Shown here one piece after another: positions 13,801 to 24,866 of a DNA stretch of 64,000 nt (position 1 is its first letter; the number at the start of each line of letters is the position of its first letter). The DNA lies in assembly GCF_016802725.1 (NCBI RefSeq), contig NC_052673.1, positions 19,089,656-19,153,655 of the forward strand. The letters run 5' to 3'. The position numbers and the translations under genes were made by a program. Origin of the DNA: Solenopsis invicta. Its lineage: Eukaryota > Arthropoda > Insecta > Hymenoptera > Formicidae. The notes beneath the pieces were generated by a model. The model ran no database searches and was not told where the DNA came from. It was given only the letters and a program-made list of their open reading frames with translations.

Positions 13801-15640
13801 CGCGTTTTCGGATTTCCAATATCGTAAAGCGGCGAAAGAAGACGACGAGTAATACATGACGGTCGATAAGGATAACTTCCTTTCGATAGGCGACGGAAGC
13901 ACGGAGGGCGAGGAATAGTGACGGTGGAGCAGGAGGAACGCGGAGTCGAAAGGGGTTATTTCGTGACTGCTGCTTGCGCCACGTGTATTATCATATTTAT
14001 AACTCGGTTCGACCCGTGGAAACGTGAAAAAGCTGGGGAATGGACTTGGCGCGGTACAGACGGAACCCGTCCGATGTGACGCGCTCAAGAGTATCACGCT
14101 AGGATCGAACTGCGAATCGAATATGTTAATAAAACGCACTATCATCGGTAAACTCTTTTTCTTTATCTCTGTTTTCCACGTGATAAGGAAAGAAAAATCA
14201 GGATGTTCCTGAAATAGCCACCTCAAATCTCGAGACTTTATTTCATATTCATCATCAGGATAAGAAAATATATAATTGAGCAATTTGTTTTTTCAAAGTT
14301 TTACTCAAACACTCGACAAGATTATTTGTACAAATCTTATTATTTTATTTTTAATTTCTTATTTCTTTCGTTTCTTCTATTTGTTTTTTTTTAACTTTTT
14401 CTTGTTTATTTCTTTATTTGTTTATTATACATTGCCTAAAAGAAGATTTATTTTTTTTTTGTTGAAATAAAATATAATATAAATACAAAATTTAATCATT
14501 TTTACTTTGACACGTTGTAAAATGTGAAAATTATAAATTCAAATTTTTGATGTACGTGTGTAATGTTAAAAGAGAAAGATTATAAATGTTTCATTACATT
14601 ATTATTACATTGTTATTACATTTACAATTTGTTGTTCATCTTTAATCTCGATTTTGATAACTATCTATTCTATAAAATGTCAAATTTTTTGCAGCATTAT
14701 TTATCAAACTTGAGCGTCCTACATAATTCTTTTGTTGATGCAAGAAAATTAGTAAAATTACTAAATTTTCAGATACTTTAGCAAAATCATTCTTTCCGTA
14801 TATATTCTTTGTGCGGAATAGCGAATCAAAACAGTAGCAGATATAAATATTAAAAGAAAAATTATATGTAATACCAAAATATGACATTACTTAAAAGGGA
14901 TAGTATATTTGAAGAGATCTAACCTTTTGACAGGACCTGAGTTATAAATAAATGTTTTAGCGAGAAATTTTACTTTACCAAAGTGAGAGAGTAAATGACA
15001 GACTAAACTCATTCCGTTTGCGTACGGGATCCACGACCACGGAGGGTGCAACATTTTCTAGGGAGGGAAAAGATCCCTTTTCTCGGTACACATAAGCTTC
15101 AAGAATACAAATAGGTAGATTTGTCTCTAGGGGCACATAGGAGATTAATCAGAAGATAATCTTTGTTAAAAAAGAATAAGGTCAAACTTGCACTCGTGAA
15201 ATATATTTTTAAATTATTCGATTCTATATACAAGTACGTCAAAATTTTCAATGAGATATTAAATGATGTATTTTCTGCAATGTAAATGCATGTGTATTTG
15301 ATAAAGTTATATATCAATGAGCATCAAAGCAGCACCGTATAAAAAGTGCCGTATAAAAATGATTAATTTGAAAATGTTACATTTTCTAATGTATAGCTAG
15401 CGTCCAATTGTAAGTCATTAGACATTCTGACCTTAATTTTTTTATTATTTTATAAAAACTGCCGCACGCCGTCTAAATCCGTCGAGATACTTTTTATAAA
15501 TCGGCTTTCAAAAGCATATTCTTGAATTATTTCTTCGCAATATAATGAAATAAAATAAAATAATGTTAGGCATTATATAAGATAATATGGCGTACGTTAA
15601 AGATGCAATAGAGTCAGAAATTGGCGTGTAACGGCGTTAA
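13800..15640. other. Spacer, no gene called
   Basis: Holds the 162-codon minus frame mentioned with the CpG island, then T-rich low-complexity DNA (14280-14700) and AT-rich sequence. No further structure is evident. Confidence 0.4.
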
Positions 15641-16105
15641 AGAGTTAACACGCAATGTCATCTAAAACGTATTGCGAAATTTTCCTCAAAGTTCCAACTC
15701 GCCCCACAAAACTTGGATCTTCCGCAATGCAGTGCGCTACTTCCTGCGCTCACTCTTTCTCTCTCTTCCTCTCATTCTCTCGCGCTCTTTCTCGGGCACT
15801 TGGATTCTGTTATTCCGGGAGTAACGGACGCTCGACGAATTTACTGATTTTCACTCCTAGCACGAAGTCCGACGTCTGCTGCGTAACGAGGAGTCAAGCT
15901 CTTTCGAGTAGAAGACCATCGAACTGGCCGTCGCCAAAAAGGTCGCAGAGCGAGTAACGTTAGGTGATGGCGTAACGGCAGGAGGAGGTGGAAGGAAGCA
16001 GGATGGTAGTGGTGGTGGGATGGAAAGGACCCTAACTTCCTAACCGAATTGTTAACTCGGCAGCAGTCGGACAGGAGCAAACTTGTCCGTTAACTTCTTG
16101 CCGAG

Positions 16106-16132
16106 GAGCGAGCGAGCGAGCGAGCGAGCGAG
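16106..16132. repeat. (GAGC)n minisatellite
   Basis: Six to seven GAGC tetranucleotide units in a CpG-rich context. Confidence 0.9.
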
Positions 16133-16399
16133 GCGGGCGATTGCGAAACGAAAGTAGAGAACGCACGGGAACGGTTGGAAGAGAGGCGAGGGAGGGAAGG
16201 AAGAAGGTAAAAAGGATAATCAGCCCGCAAAGAGGGCTGATTTAGTAAACGTAATTTGAATATCTGATTGCTGCTGGCTTTAAGTTTCATTGTATCTCCT
16301 CGCACACCGCGTGACGCGTGAACGTCTTAAATCTGTCGTCTTCCGTCATTTTCTTGGTCCGTCATTTTTTTCTTTTCCGTCGATTTACCTGAATTTACC

Positions 16400-16425
16400 T
16401 CCCCCTCCCCCCCCTCCCCCTCCCG
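16400..16425 (-). other. C-run tract, G-quadruplex motif on minus strand
   Basis: Four cytosine runs (5, 8, 5 and 3) are separated by single T residues. On the minus strand this is a textbook four-run G-quadruplex motif with one-base loops. Confidence 0.55.
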
Positions 16426-16559
16426 CTAGATATTTCACTCGTCCAAAGTGTTACGGTGGAAAGTAGCGGGTGGAAAAAAACCCTACTCCGCATGCTCGTC
16501 CCGCTTCCTCTCTCGCCGCTAGAGAACTTGAAATTATTTAGATTTTATAACACAATAGC

Positions 16560-17870
16560 GAACTTTATGAGATGAGCCCCCGGTATACCTGCATTTCCAT
16601 AAGAATTTAATAATACCGCAACACAGCGCGCAATTAATGTACTTTTTTGCCTTGTTAGAGAGCAGCTATTGCGAAAGGCGGCAATTCTCAAAGGGAGACG
16701 TTCTCCGCCACGACGTAATAAGAATTATATCGTCGGCTGGCACAATATCTCGAACGACGCTTTTCACGCAGATTGGCAGAAACATCGGATCACAGCCCTT
16801 GTTGTCCGCCGATCTATTCTCGGCAAATCCGCTTGAACGGTCGATGAAAAAATATTCCACCCCTATGCGATCGTAAACATGAAAGAGAGACTTGACAAAT
16901 CTTGCAATTTCGCCAAAATAATTGTCAACGATACAAGAACGGTGAGATGAATTATGCCAAATTCAAATAAATGAAGCACTTTCCTTCGAATCTTTAGCAC
17001 TTTAGCATCTTTCTAATGATATTTTTATTTTACAATTACTTCGGTAGGTATACCAGTCACAGATGACAAGAAGAAAAACAATTAATTTATTGTATGTTAC
17101 TTTAAAATAAAAACCTAAAGAATAAATGACAAACATGTTTTACTTTGAAGAGTAAAACGCGAGATCGGAACAAAAGGCAGATTAATTAACAATGATATCA
17201 ATTCCCATTATTTTAGCACCTTCGAGTTAATAACGCTTCGCGCAATTACCCGTACTTTAAGCTCAAGCTACGTGGAACATTCCAAAGCCAATAAATCGCC
17301 GCGCACCTCTCGAAGGCCAGATTTGTAATCCCCCTGCGGACTTCTCGGTCGCCCGGTATCACCCTCTAACCGCGTAGCCACAGAGGCTTTGCCTTGCCAG
17401 TGGATTCAGAAACCGGTTGCGGCAATCTCAAATATTAATGGCCTACGTATACCACGACCACTGTTTTAACGTCTTTTTCCTCCGAGGCAATCCTAAAAGT
17501 TAGAGAAAAAAGTAGGGGGAAGAAAAGAGAGTAAGATCCTCGGAGGAGTTGAGAAGAGGGGACGACGGCTATACGGCTATAGCGAACAGACCGCGTGGGA
17601 CAGAAAGAACGGAAACGTTATCTCGTACACGTGGAACGCGCGAAAAATGATGCGGCTGTGAAAAGCAAGCTTGGCAAACGGTAGAGTTGAAATGTGGAAA
17701 AAATGAAATTATTCTGTTTGTACGCTTAAAGAAGCGCGGAGAGAGCTTATTTTAGTGGAACGGAGATACTCGCATTACGTCTCACGCACGTGTAAACACG
17801 CGCAAAGAAGCGAGTAAATAATTAATATATTCATGAGAGACACAACAAATAGTGGTGCATATCAAAGATG
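16560..17870. other. Spacer, no gene seen
   Basis: Mixed composition. The part from 17230 to 17780 is GC-richer and non-repetitive but not open over useful length. Both strands are open around 16637-16876, indicating chance. Confidence 0.45.
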
Positions 17871-17877
17871 GAAGTTG

Positions 17878-17986
17878 TTGGCAGTCGAGAGAGAAAAAGA
17901 GAGAGAGAGAGAGAGAGAGCCGAGGTATTCGCGAGGAGAGTCCGCGGAAGAGAAAGCTTTTTCTTCCACACGTACGCACGCCGAAG

Positions 17987-18022
<36 letters not shown>

Positions 18023-18180
18023 GAAAGAGAGAGAAGAAAGAAAAAAAGAAATGGGAAGACAAGCTGAAAGGCAGAGACGGTGAAGGTGCGAAGTTGACTC
18101 GAGGTGGGGAGTTGAGCGGAAGAGAGGAGAGAAAACGAGAGGATGAGAGAGCTTCGAGTATTTCGCCAACTTGGTAAGCC
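17878..18180. repeat. GA-rich purine block
   Basis: Runs of (GA)n at about 17899-17919 and 17991-18019 are joined by GAAAG-type purine sequence. The block is open in several frames on both strands (70-146 codons), giving only Glu/Arg or Ser/Leu repeats. This is an effect of a two-letter sequence lacking stops, not a gene. Confidence 0.85.
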
Positions 18181-18670
18181 GAGTCGAGATCGCTCACGCG
18201 AGGATTTCTTCTTGGGAAACACGCTCTTCTTTCCTCACCTTTCGTTCCCTCTCTTTTCTTTCTCCCGCACTCGTTTCCTTTCTTTATTTCTCACCCTGCC
18301 CCTGTCTGCTTCACTACGTCGCGGGACCAAATCTTTCGCGAACAGATTAAGGTGCGGAATATCGAGTAATTTAGAATGTCAAATACAGCTATAATGACGT
18401 GTTTACGTATACACGTTTTTCCTGTAATTCATAATAAAACAAAGAAATAAAAAGGTTAGTAATTTATGTATATTTATGTAATAACATTTTAACGCGTGAT
18501 GAATTGTAGAATTATAGAGCCTCTTTAACACTATAGTTTAAAACATATAATATTATTATATATTTATTATAATAAAATTTAACAGTACAATAATGTATAA
18601 TTTAATAAGTAATAATGTAAAATTACTATTTTATACAATAATAAAATTTATGCATTTTGTGTGTGTTTCA
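18180..18670. other. CT-rich then AT-rich spacer
   Basis: A CT-rich stretch (18210-18300) is followed by extremely AT-rich DNA with TAATAAT/TATTATTA words. No gene is seen. Confidence 0.45.
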
Positions 18671-18693
18671 GTACATATTTTTAATTGAATTGT

Positions 18694-18779
18694 ATTTAAT
18701 AAAAATTTAAAATAAATCTATTGTGTGTGAATACGTATCCATACGCACAATATAGATTTATTTTAAGTTTTTATTAAAT
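18694..18779. repeat. Inverted repeat forming an 86-nt hairpin
   Basis: Arms 18694-18732 and 18741-18779 are 39 bases each, separated by 8 bases. They pair almost completely. The differences include positions that would be G-U pairs in RNA and a 2-base bulge near the loop. Weaker pairing continues outward to about 18672 and 18798. It could be a microRNA-like precursor, a small palindromic mobile element, or a chance-enhanced AT palindrome. I do not recognise a known microRNA. Confidence 0.6.
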
Positions 18780-18799
18780 TTTATTAAAAATGTGTATAT

Positions 18800-19278
18800 A
18801 AGAAAAAATATATTTACAAAAATTATTTTTATTATATCGCATGACAAACGTTTTCAAACACACACGCATTAAAAAAAAACATGCTCATTATAAATTAACC
18901 TCGTTCGGTATCCTATTCATATACTTCAATATTATTAAAGAAGTTAAAACATATTTATTCCAGAAAATAATATTTTGTATTTCTGCTTCCTCTTCTTTGT
19001 TTTTTCCCAAAATTTTTTCTCTCAAAGAAGGCGTCGGCGTATCTGCCATACGCGGATAGCTACCTGCCCGAGGGATGCAGAGAGATAAGAAGAGGGTCGA
19101 GAAAGAACGTTCAATGACTGAACCATGATCAAAGATAATTTCCGATCAAAGATTAAGGATTACTCCCGTGAGCCGCGCGGCCCGTCTAGGAATCAAAGTC
19201 TGCCGAAATATAAAATGCATGAAGCGAAAATCCCAGGGGTGCACAGCACATGAAGCTCTCCTACCTCCCCTCTTCCTG

Positions 19279-19280
<2 letters not shown>
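18800..19280. other. Spacer, no gene seen
   Basis: AT-rich to 19010, then mixed. A 72-codon plus frame at 18841-19059 has no supporting feature. Confidence 0.45.

Positions 19281-19331
<51 letters not shown>
19281..19331. repeat. (TC)n(TG)n compound microsatellite
   Basis: Twenty TC units are followed by five TG units. Frames crossing it on both strands are compositional. Confidence 0.95.
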
Positions 19332-20570
19332 TTGTACGTGTATACGAATGTGTATATATTCAGAAAGGAACAACCCCTAGTCCACACACTTTACCTCACT
19401 TAAAGGCAGATGACGCACGATCGCTGTCTATACATAAGCCTTATGCATATTATATCATGTGATATCATAACAATAAAATGATAAAAAAGTGATAGAGTAT
19501 ATACGAAAAATATATCAGAATGCAAAAAATAATTTTTAAACAATTAAGAATTTGCCTTTATAAAATAAACTTCAAAAAATTCATGAATTGTAAATAAATG
19601 GCAACATCTTATCCTTCTTCAAATAGGCTTAAATAGAATTTTAAATAGAATAAACTGTTATATATATATATATATAATAAAAATATAGTTACAGAACATG
19701 GTTATTATTATATAATGCATATAAAAAATGGAATATATGTCCATTAATTTATAAACACATCGAATTTCGGAACGATTCAAGGAATAGTTTTTTTTTTCTT
19801 TGTTAAACGTATAATTACAATTATCTATGCTGTACAAGGGGGTAAAGACTTTTTATAGAGCCGAACAATTGACCAAAATGTATAGAAATCTTTCGTATTT
19901 TCGACACGTATAGCACAGGCCTCGCGTTCTATTCGGACATTATATATTAGATTTAGCGCCCTTACAACTGTCACCGTACATAATTAGGGGTAGCTTCCCC
20001 TATCGAAACAGATGGCAACCCTTAGGCTACGAGATAATTTCGCGGAGAACAGTTGGGAAAGCGACATAGCCCCTGCTATAGAGGAGAAAAAGTATAGGAA
20101 AGAGAAAGAGAAAGAGCAAGGCAGACAAATGCCGATTAAGAATAGAGGACTCGGCATATCGACGACAAGTTCGACGAACGAAAACGTGCAAAAAGACCAA
20201 TATGCGACAATCGCGCGCGCGCGTTACTAAATTTCTTCTCAATAATTCATTGAAATTAGACAAGCGCGCGTGACTACGGTAGCGGTAGAGTGGATATCGG
20301 GTTCGTACAGCAAGTACGTATTAAACGTAACGGTGGCGAGGCAATCGGCAGTAACCGGACTAAAGTGGTTTTATTCGTCGTTCAGTGCGATCAGATATGG
20401 AGACAATGAGAGACCCTCCATATTCCCGATCGTGGACTCTGGGATCTATCTATCTCTATCCGACGCGAGACTACGCTACCTAAGAGATTGCACTCGACGG
20501 CAGTAACATGCGAATTGAATGACCACCGTATAAAATTCGCATCCACCGCGACCGCTACCGGAACGGAGGC
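19332..20570. other. Spacer, no gene seen
   Basis: AT-rich with a short (TA)n at about 19661-19675. The part from 19990 to 20510 is GC-richer, with open frames of 72-78 codons on both strands and no support for either. Confidence 0.45.
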
Positions 20571-20592
20571 AGAGAGAGAGAGAGAGAGAGAG
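20571..20592. repeat. (AG)n microsatellite
   Basis: Eleven AG units ending in GGGGTGGG. Confidence 0.92.
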
Positions 20593-21103
20593 GGGTGGGA
20601 TGATAATGGCCACTCGCCATCCCGATTTCAAGACCGACAATCTGTGCGTTCGTAAAGACAATTGGATTTGGAAATCGCGTCACCCTTCCCAAGGCTTAAC
20701 GCATCCGCATTGTTTCAATAGAGTAAATTCTATTGATGGTCAGCCGATCGCGCAATTCTTTTCAAAAATTTTTCTCATGAATATACATGCATGTTGAGCA
20801 TATTGAGAAATTGTATTTTAATCTATCATTCTTCTTTATTTTTTAAATTTTATGATCCTCATACACATTGTACAATGGATATGCAATTGGACTCTCGTAT
20901 GTGTTCTCAAAATGAATTTATATAAACAAATTTAGTTATATTAAATTTTAAAAGTACAATTCCCAGTTGTAATAAAATCTAGTAAAATTTTAAAATGTTT
21001 TCAATGAAGCTATTAATTTACTATATTTATTATTGCACAATAAATATATTTTCAATGTTATTGTACAAAATAACATCCAAATATTTGATATTTGAACATT
21101 CGT

Positions 21104-21449
21104 CACATGAAGCTTACTTTAGATAATTTTAGGATAAAGTAGTAATTTATATATAATTTGATATGTCGTGTATTTTGATACGTCTATTTTAATATGTTTT
21201 ATATAAATACATTTTTTCTGATTTTTTTTTTAAATATTTTATATTACATTTTCTGGCCCAAGTTATAAATTAACTAAATTTAAATTTGTTACATAAAATC
21301 TACTTTAGATAATTTCAGGCTAAAATAATAATTACAATTATAGTATATATTTTAATGTGTCTATTTTAATATATGTTTCATGTAGTACAGTTTCTGACTT
21401 GTTAAAAATATTTTATATATTTTTTATGACATGTGTTATAGATTATCTA
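21104..21449 (+). repeat. Diverged tandem duplication, two copies
   Basis: Copy A (about 21104-21276) and copy B (about 21289-21449) share ordered blocks: CTACTTTAGATAATTT-like, a TAGTAATT/AATAATTA segment, TGTCTATTTTAATAT, TTTCTGA followed by AAATATTTTATAT, and a final AGTTATAAATTA/TGTTATAGATTA segment. Substitutions and small indels are scattered, so the duplication is old. The unit has no coding capacity. It may be a pair of adjacent relics of a small mobile element or a simple segmental duplication. Confidence 0.6.
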
Positions 21450-23500
21450 AAGGAGAAATTTTACACAACATATTTATAATACGTCTTACAACGATAGCTA
21501 ATAAATTTCTTATATAAATTGTTATTAAAAAATATATATATATATATATAAATGAAATATAAGGAAAGAAAAGCACTTTTGTGTACTACTATGAAGCGCG
21601 TACTACAATGTAAACGACACCGGCATGGAGAGAAGCATTAATTTGCATCTGCTTTCGTACTCTAGCACTTCCGAAAATTTTATTCGCTCGCCGTTTAATT
21701 GTGGTATACGCGAAATAATAAAGTGGAAGTAAAAGGCGGGTGTGCAGAAAGAAAAGTGTGTCGACCGGGAGCTTAATACCCGTGTAAGTAGTAGCCACTG
21801 CATTACAGTCAGATTCATTTGCATGCACTTTTACATCCTTCCGTCCTCAAAAAATATTTATCGCCCGAGGTTTCACCGTGACGCCTCGCTTATGAATTAT
21901 GCATGTGAAGCACGCGCGCAGGACGTAGCTCATTCCTAGCGCAATTTCGCCATTGAAGCGTAATTTCAGCAAGCTCGGGTATTAGAGCCCCTCGAGCAGC
22001 TTTTTCGTGATAGTGCTTACGAGGAAGAACGAAAGACGTGTCATTCGGAACGACGATGATCATCTCAATTGCGTTGAAAAGAAGAGCATCGTGCGTATTA
22101 ACTTTACGCTGCGTCCTACGTGTGAATATGAATTTTATTTTATACGTAACGTGACGAGATGCACTTTCCTTCGCCATCAATTATAGGTGCGCGATCAATG
22201 ACATTGCGTTGCACAAGTACTTATTTCACAGGTAATTATTCCAAATTTAAAAATTATATTTAACGTATCTTTAAATTTAGAATAAATCGTGTCAAAATAA
22301 TTAAAAATAAAAAAATAATTTTTTTTTGAAAAATTTATTAAAACTACATATGTGATTGTATAAATATGTATAAAAATCCTGTATAGAGCATAGGAAATTT
22401 GTCTAAATCTTTATTTTAATGAAGAGAGTAAATTCTAAATGAAAAAAATACGTACAATTTTTCTTCTCATAAAGGAGCGATTTTTAAAATGATATCTTGC
22501 CCACTGATCACTCAGCGCAAATTGGCAATTCGTTTTCATCGCATATAACGCTGCAAAGCTATAATATATCGGAACATTGTGTACCATTGTCAGCGGCAGA
22601 TTTAACGTGACCAAAATTAAATCCGAGATTACTGATCGAATAGTACAGGTTTAAGTCACCATACAAACAAACATGGGAGACATCAGCGGGGAATATGTGG
22701 TAGATTGTTTATATTTAGATTGTGTCACAAACTTTTGCATTATATGCTAATCGACTACAAAACTGAAACTATATAATTAATAGCGAAATCAAACAGTTAT
22801 AATTGTTATAACGTCATAGATTGATATAACAATATACATACACAATATCTACATATCTAAATTTATATTTTACACTCGCAGACACGGACACAGACACAAA
22901 CGCACACACATACACACACGTATTGTGAGATAAGTATGAACAATTATATACTGATCTCTCAATAAAATCATCTGTTATCTCTATTATAAACCAAGAACAT
23001 CAATTTACAGTACATCGATATACACGTAGTAACGCATATAAAAATAAAATATTATTTGAAAGAAATCTCTTGACTAAAAAATAAAAAGTTTTAGCATCAA
23101 TTAGCAAGCTAATTAACTTTATCACTATATATTTTTTCATTGAAAAGATTGAAAAAAATTAAAATGCTATTATATATCTTTTTAAAGTAAAGATAAAAAT
23201 AGTAATGAGCATTTTTATTGTAATGAGCATTTTTATTTAATATTACGGAGAATATTAAAAATAAATATAGCGTTATATAAATTTGGTTATTAAATATAAA
23301 TATTAATTATAGCATTTTTAGAAATGGAGAAGTTTCTATTAAAAACTTAATAAAATATTCAGAAATTGAATTACACATAGACACTGAAATACAAATACAG
23401 AGATAAATTGATCGATGAACAATAAGAAATAATAATGATATTATATAAATAATAATAATTGGGCTAAACTAAAATCAACAGTTACTCATGTTTCCTCTTG
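21450..23500. other. Spacer with one unrecognised minus frame
   Basis: A (TA)n run lies near 21533-21550. A minus-strand frame from an ATG near 22177 down to 21890 (95 codons) has balanced codon use but no recognised family and a weak start context. An exact 18-bp tandem duplication (GTAATGAGCATTTTTATT) lies at 23202-23237. A CA-rich stretch lies near 22880-22920. The rest is AT-rich. Confidence 0.35.
23202..23237. repeat. 18-bp tandem duplication
   Basis: Two identical adjacent copies of GTAATGAGCATTTTTATT. Confidence 0.95.
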
Positions 23501-23510
23501 GAAGGATACA

Positions 23511-23636
23511 TTACCACAGTGAGATAAATGGAACATTACCAGTAGTAAACGCTGCGAATGTCGAGCGACCATTCTGCAGTAGGAGGCAAACGAAAACAAA
23601 GACCGCCACCATCCTTGGTAGGAAATTAACAATCAT
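23511..23636 (-). CDS. Small open frame with signal-peptide-like start
   Basis: A minus-strand frame of 41 residues starts at ATG 23636. A second ATG eight codons on (CCAAGG before it, G after it) has the better start context. The N-terminus has a basic residue and then a hydrophobic core (VAVFVFVCLLLQNGRSTFA) with small residues where a signal peptidase would cut. A donor-like G|GTAATG falls at 23540/23539, so the frame may be a first exon encoding a secretion signal and joined to an unidentified exon further left. The upstream sequence on that strand is GC-richer and could be a 5-prime untranslated region. I do not recognise the protein; chance cannot be excluded. Confidence 0.17.
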   Translation of the reverse strand: MIVNFLPRMVAVFVFVCLLLQNGRSTFAAFTTGNVPFISLW

Positions 23637-24054
23637 CCCCTTCCTCCTTCCAGCATGTAGCTGCATCACCGATATCCGATTAAAAAATTCGATGTCACGA
23701 GTATAAGATCCGCATTCGCATTCTATCGGTTCACGAGTCGAGTCTCTTTCCAGTCACTGCCAATTACCCGGAGACTACACTCGCTCCGCGTCCCTGAGGG
23801 AGTCCAGCGAGGACAGGCGTGTTAAAGCACTTATCGCGTTGATCCGAGGGATTCCCGGTGCGATCTTTCATTAAGAGGATTGCTACTAGTGCTATGTCAG
23901 AATTTTATAAAAGATTATGTCCCCGCCATACATGGTCGTAGACGACATGAATGTCACTGCTTCGAGTAAACGGACAGTATGAAATATCTGTATCGAATAT
24001 CGAATATCGAATATCGAGAAAAATCAGTTGGGAGAAAAATGAAATGCTACACCG

Positions 24055-24354
24055 ATGTTCCGGAAAATCTTGGCGGATATCGCTCGTCAGTTACGATGTG
24101 TTCGATCTGGGCGCGATACAAGGAACGGCTCCCAACGAGTACGCGCTTGGGACGCCCGGCGTCGACTGGCGTTCATAGAGGTACCAGTAGAACCGGTCGA
24201 CGCGGCGTCGGCGGCACACGCCGCCGTCCCGGCGTCACGGCGCAGATCTCTGCCACCCCCGTACAAGACCTCTCACCCTTTCCTGAACCAGGCCAATCGG
24301 CGCTTGCGAGTCACCGCCCATCGCGTTGCGAGGGCGGCACCGCGTCCGAATTAA
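24055..24354 (+). CDS. Open frame in GC-rich island, unrecognised
   Basis: A 99-codon plus frame crosses a CpG-rich island. From about 24170 most codons end in G or C (GCG, GTC, GCC, CCC, AAG), which is typical of coding sequence in GC-rich insect exons, but the whole island is GC-rich so the bias is not decisive. The middle is Ala/Pro/Arg-rich, around a segment RRRSLPPPYKTSHPFLNQ. A second plus frame (23979-24575) overlaps it, so at most one can be real. A 7-bp tandem repeat of CGAATAT precedes it at 23993-24017. Confidence 0.13.
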   Translation: MFRKILADIARQLRCVRSGRDTRNGSQRVRAWDARRRLAFIEVPVEPVDAASAAHAAVPASRRRSLPPPYKTSHPFLNQANRRLRVTAHRVARAAPRPN

Positions 24355-24533
24355 GATTTTCGACTTTTCTTAGTCGGGTCTACTCCCGCCAGCTATCTGT
24401 CTATTCTCCTTTTGCCCTCTCTCGCACCATGTTCTCTCGGCATCATGCATTGTCCCCTCATTTGAGAGAGCCTGTTCTCTCTTTCTTCTCTGCCTTTTTC
24501 TTCTTTTCTTTTTTGTCTTTCTTTTCTTTGCAG

Positions 24534-24622
24534 ACATTGTGCATACGAGTCGCAACACCGATGGATTATCCCTGAAGAAGACCACGCACAAGTCGTCGAC
24601 ATTATAATTTGCATGGAACGAT
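24534..24622 (+). CDS. Possible terminal exon after strong splice acceptor
   Basis: A polypyrimidine tract of more than 40 bases ends in CTTTGCAG at 24533, the best acceptor I found in the window. One frame (starting at 24535) is open for 29 codons to TAA at 24620-24622, beginning HCAYESQHRWIIPEEDHAQV. An AATAAA lies at 24861-24866, a plausible distance for polyadenylation. The peptide is unrecognised and short. The pyrimidine tract may simply be one of the many CT tracts in this window. Confidence 0.15.
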
Positions 24623-24780
24623 AATTCAAATGTTGTCTACGTCAAATTTTCTTTGAGGTTTACACGTTATTTCTCTTGATCTTTTTTCCATCCTGACGAA
24701 ATGTAATTGAGAATTAGTGTTAGTTAAATTTTTGCCGTTTGAACGAAATTTTATTCTTGCTTCGCAAGAGATGGTAATGT

Positions 24781-24830
24781 AATTCCATTACATTTTTTTA
24801 TATATATATGTCATTGCTTGTAATGGAATT
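24781..24830. repeat. Short inverted repeat
   Basis: AATTCCATTACA (24781-24792) and TGTAATGGAATT (24819-24830) are perfectly complementary, and three more outer pairs form if one G-U is allowed. The 26-base loop is AT-rich. Confidence 0.6.
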
Positions 24831-24866
24831 ATAATTTACTCTCTGCGCTCCTCTACCATGAATAAA

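Larger units (their letters stand above)
15650..16560. other. GC-rich island with minisatellite and C-run tract
   Basis: Contains a (GAGC)n repeat, GGA-rich segments, and a C-run tract at 16400-16425. Open frames of 71-100 codons are Ser/Arg/Leu-rich and follow the base composition. Confidence 0.35.

Noticed and set aside
17782..18222. Overlapping frames of 70-146 codons on both strands
   Set aside because: All derive from GA/TC low-complexity DNA that lacks stop codons. The products are simple Glu/Arg or Ser/Leu repeats.
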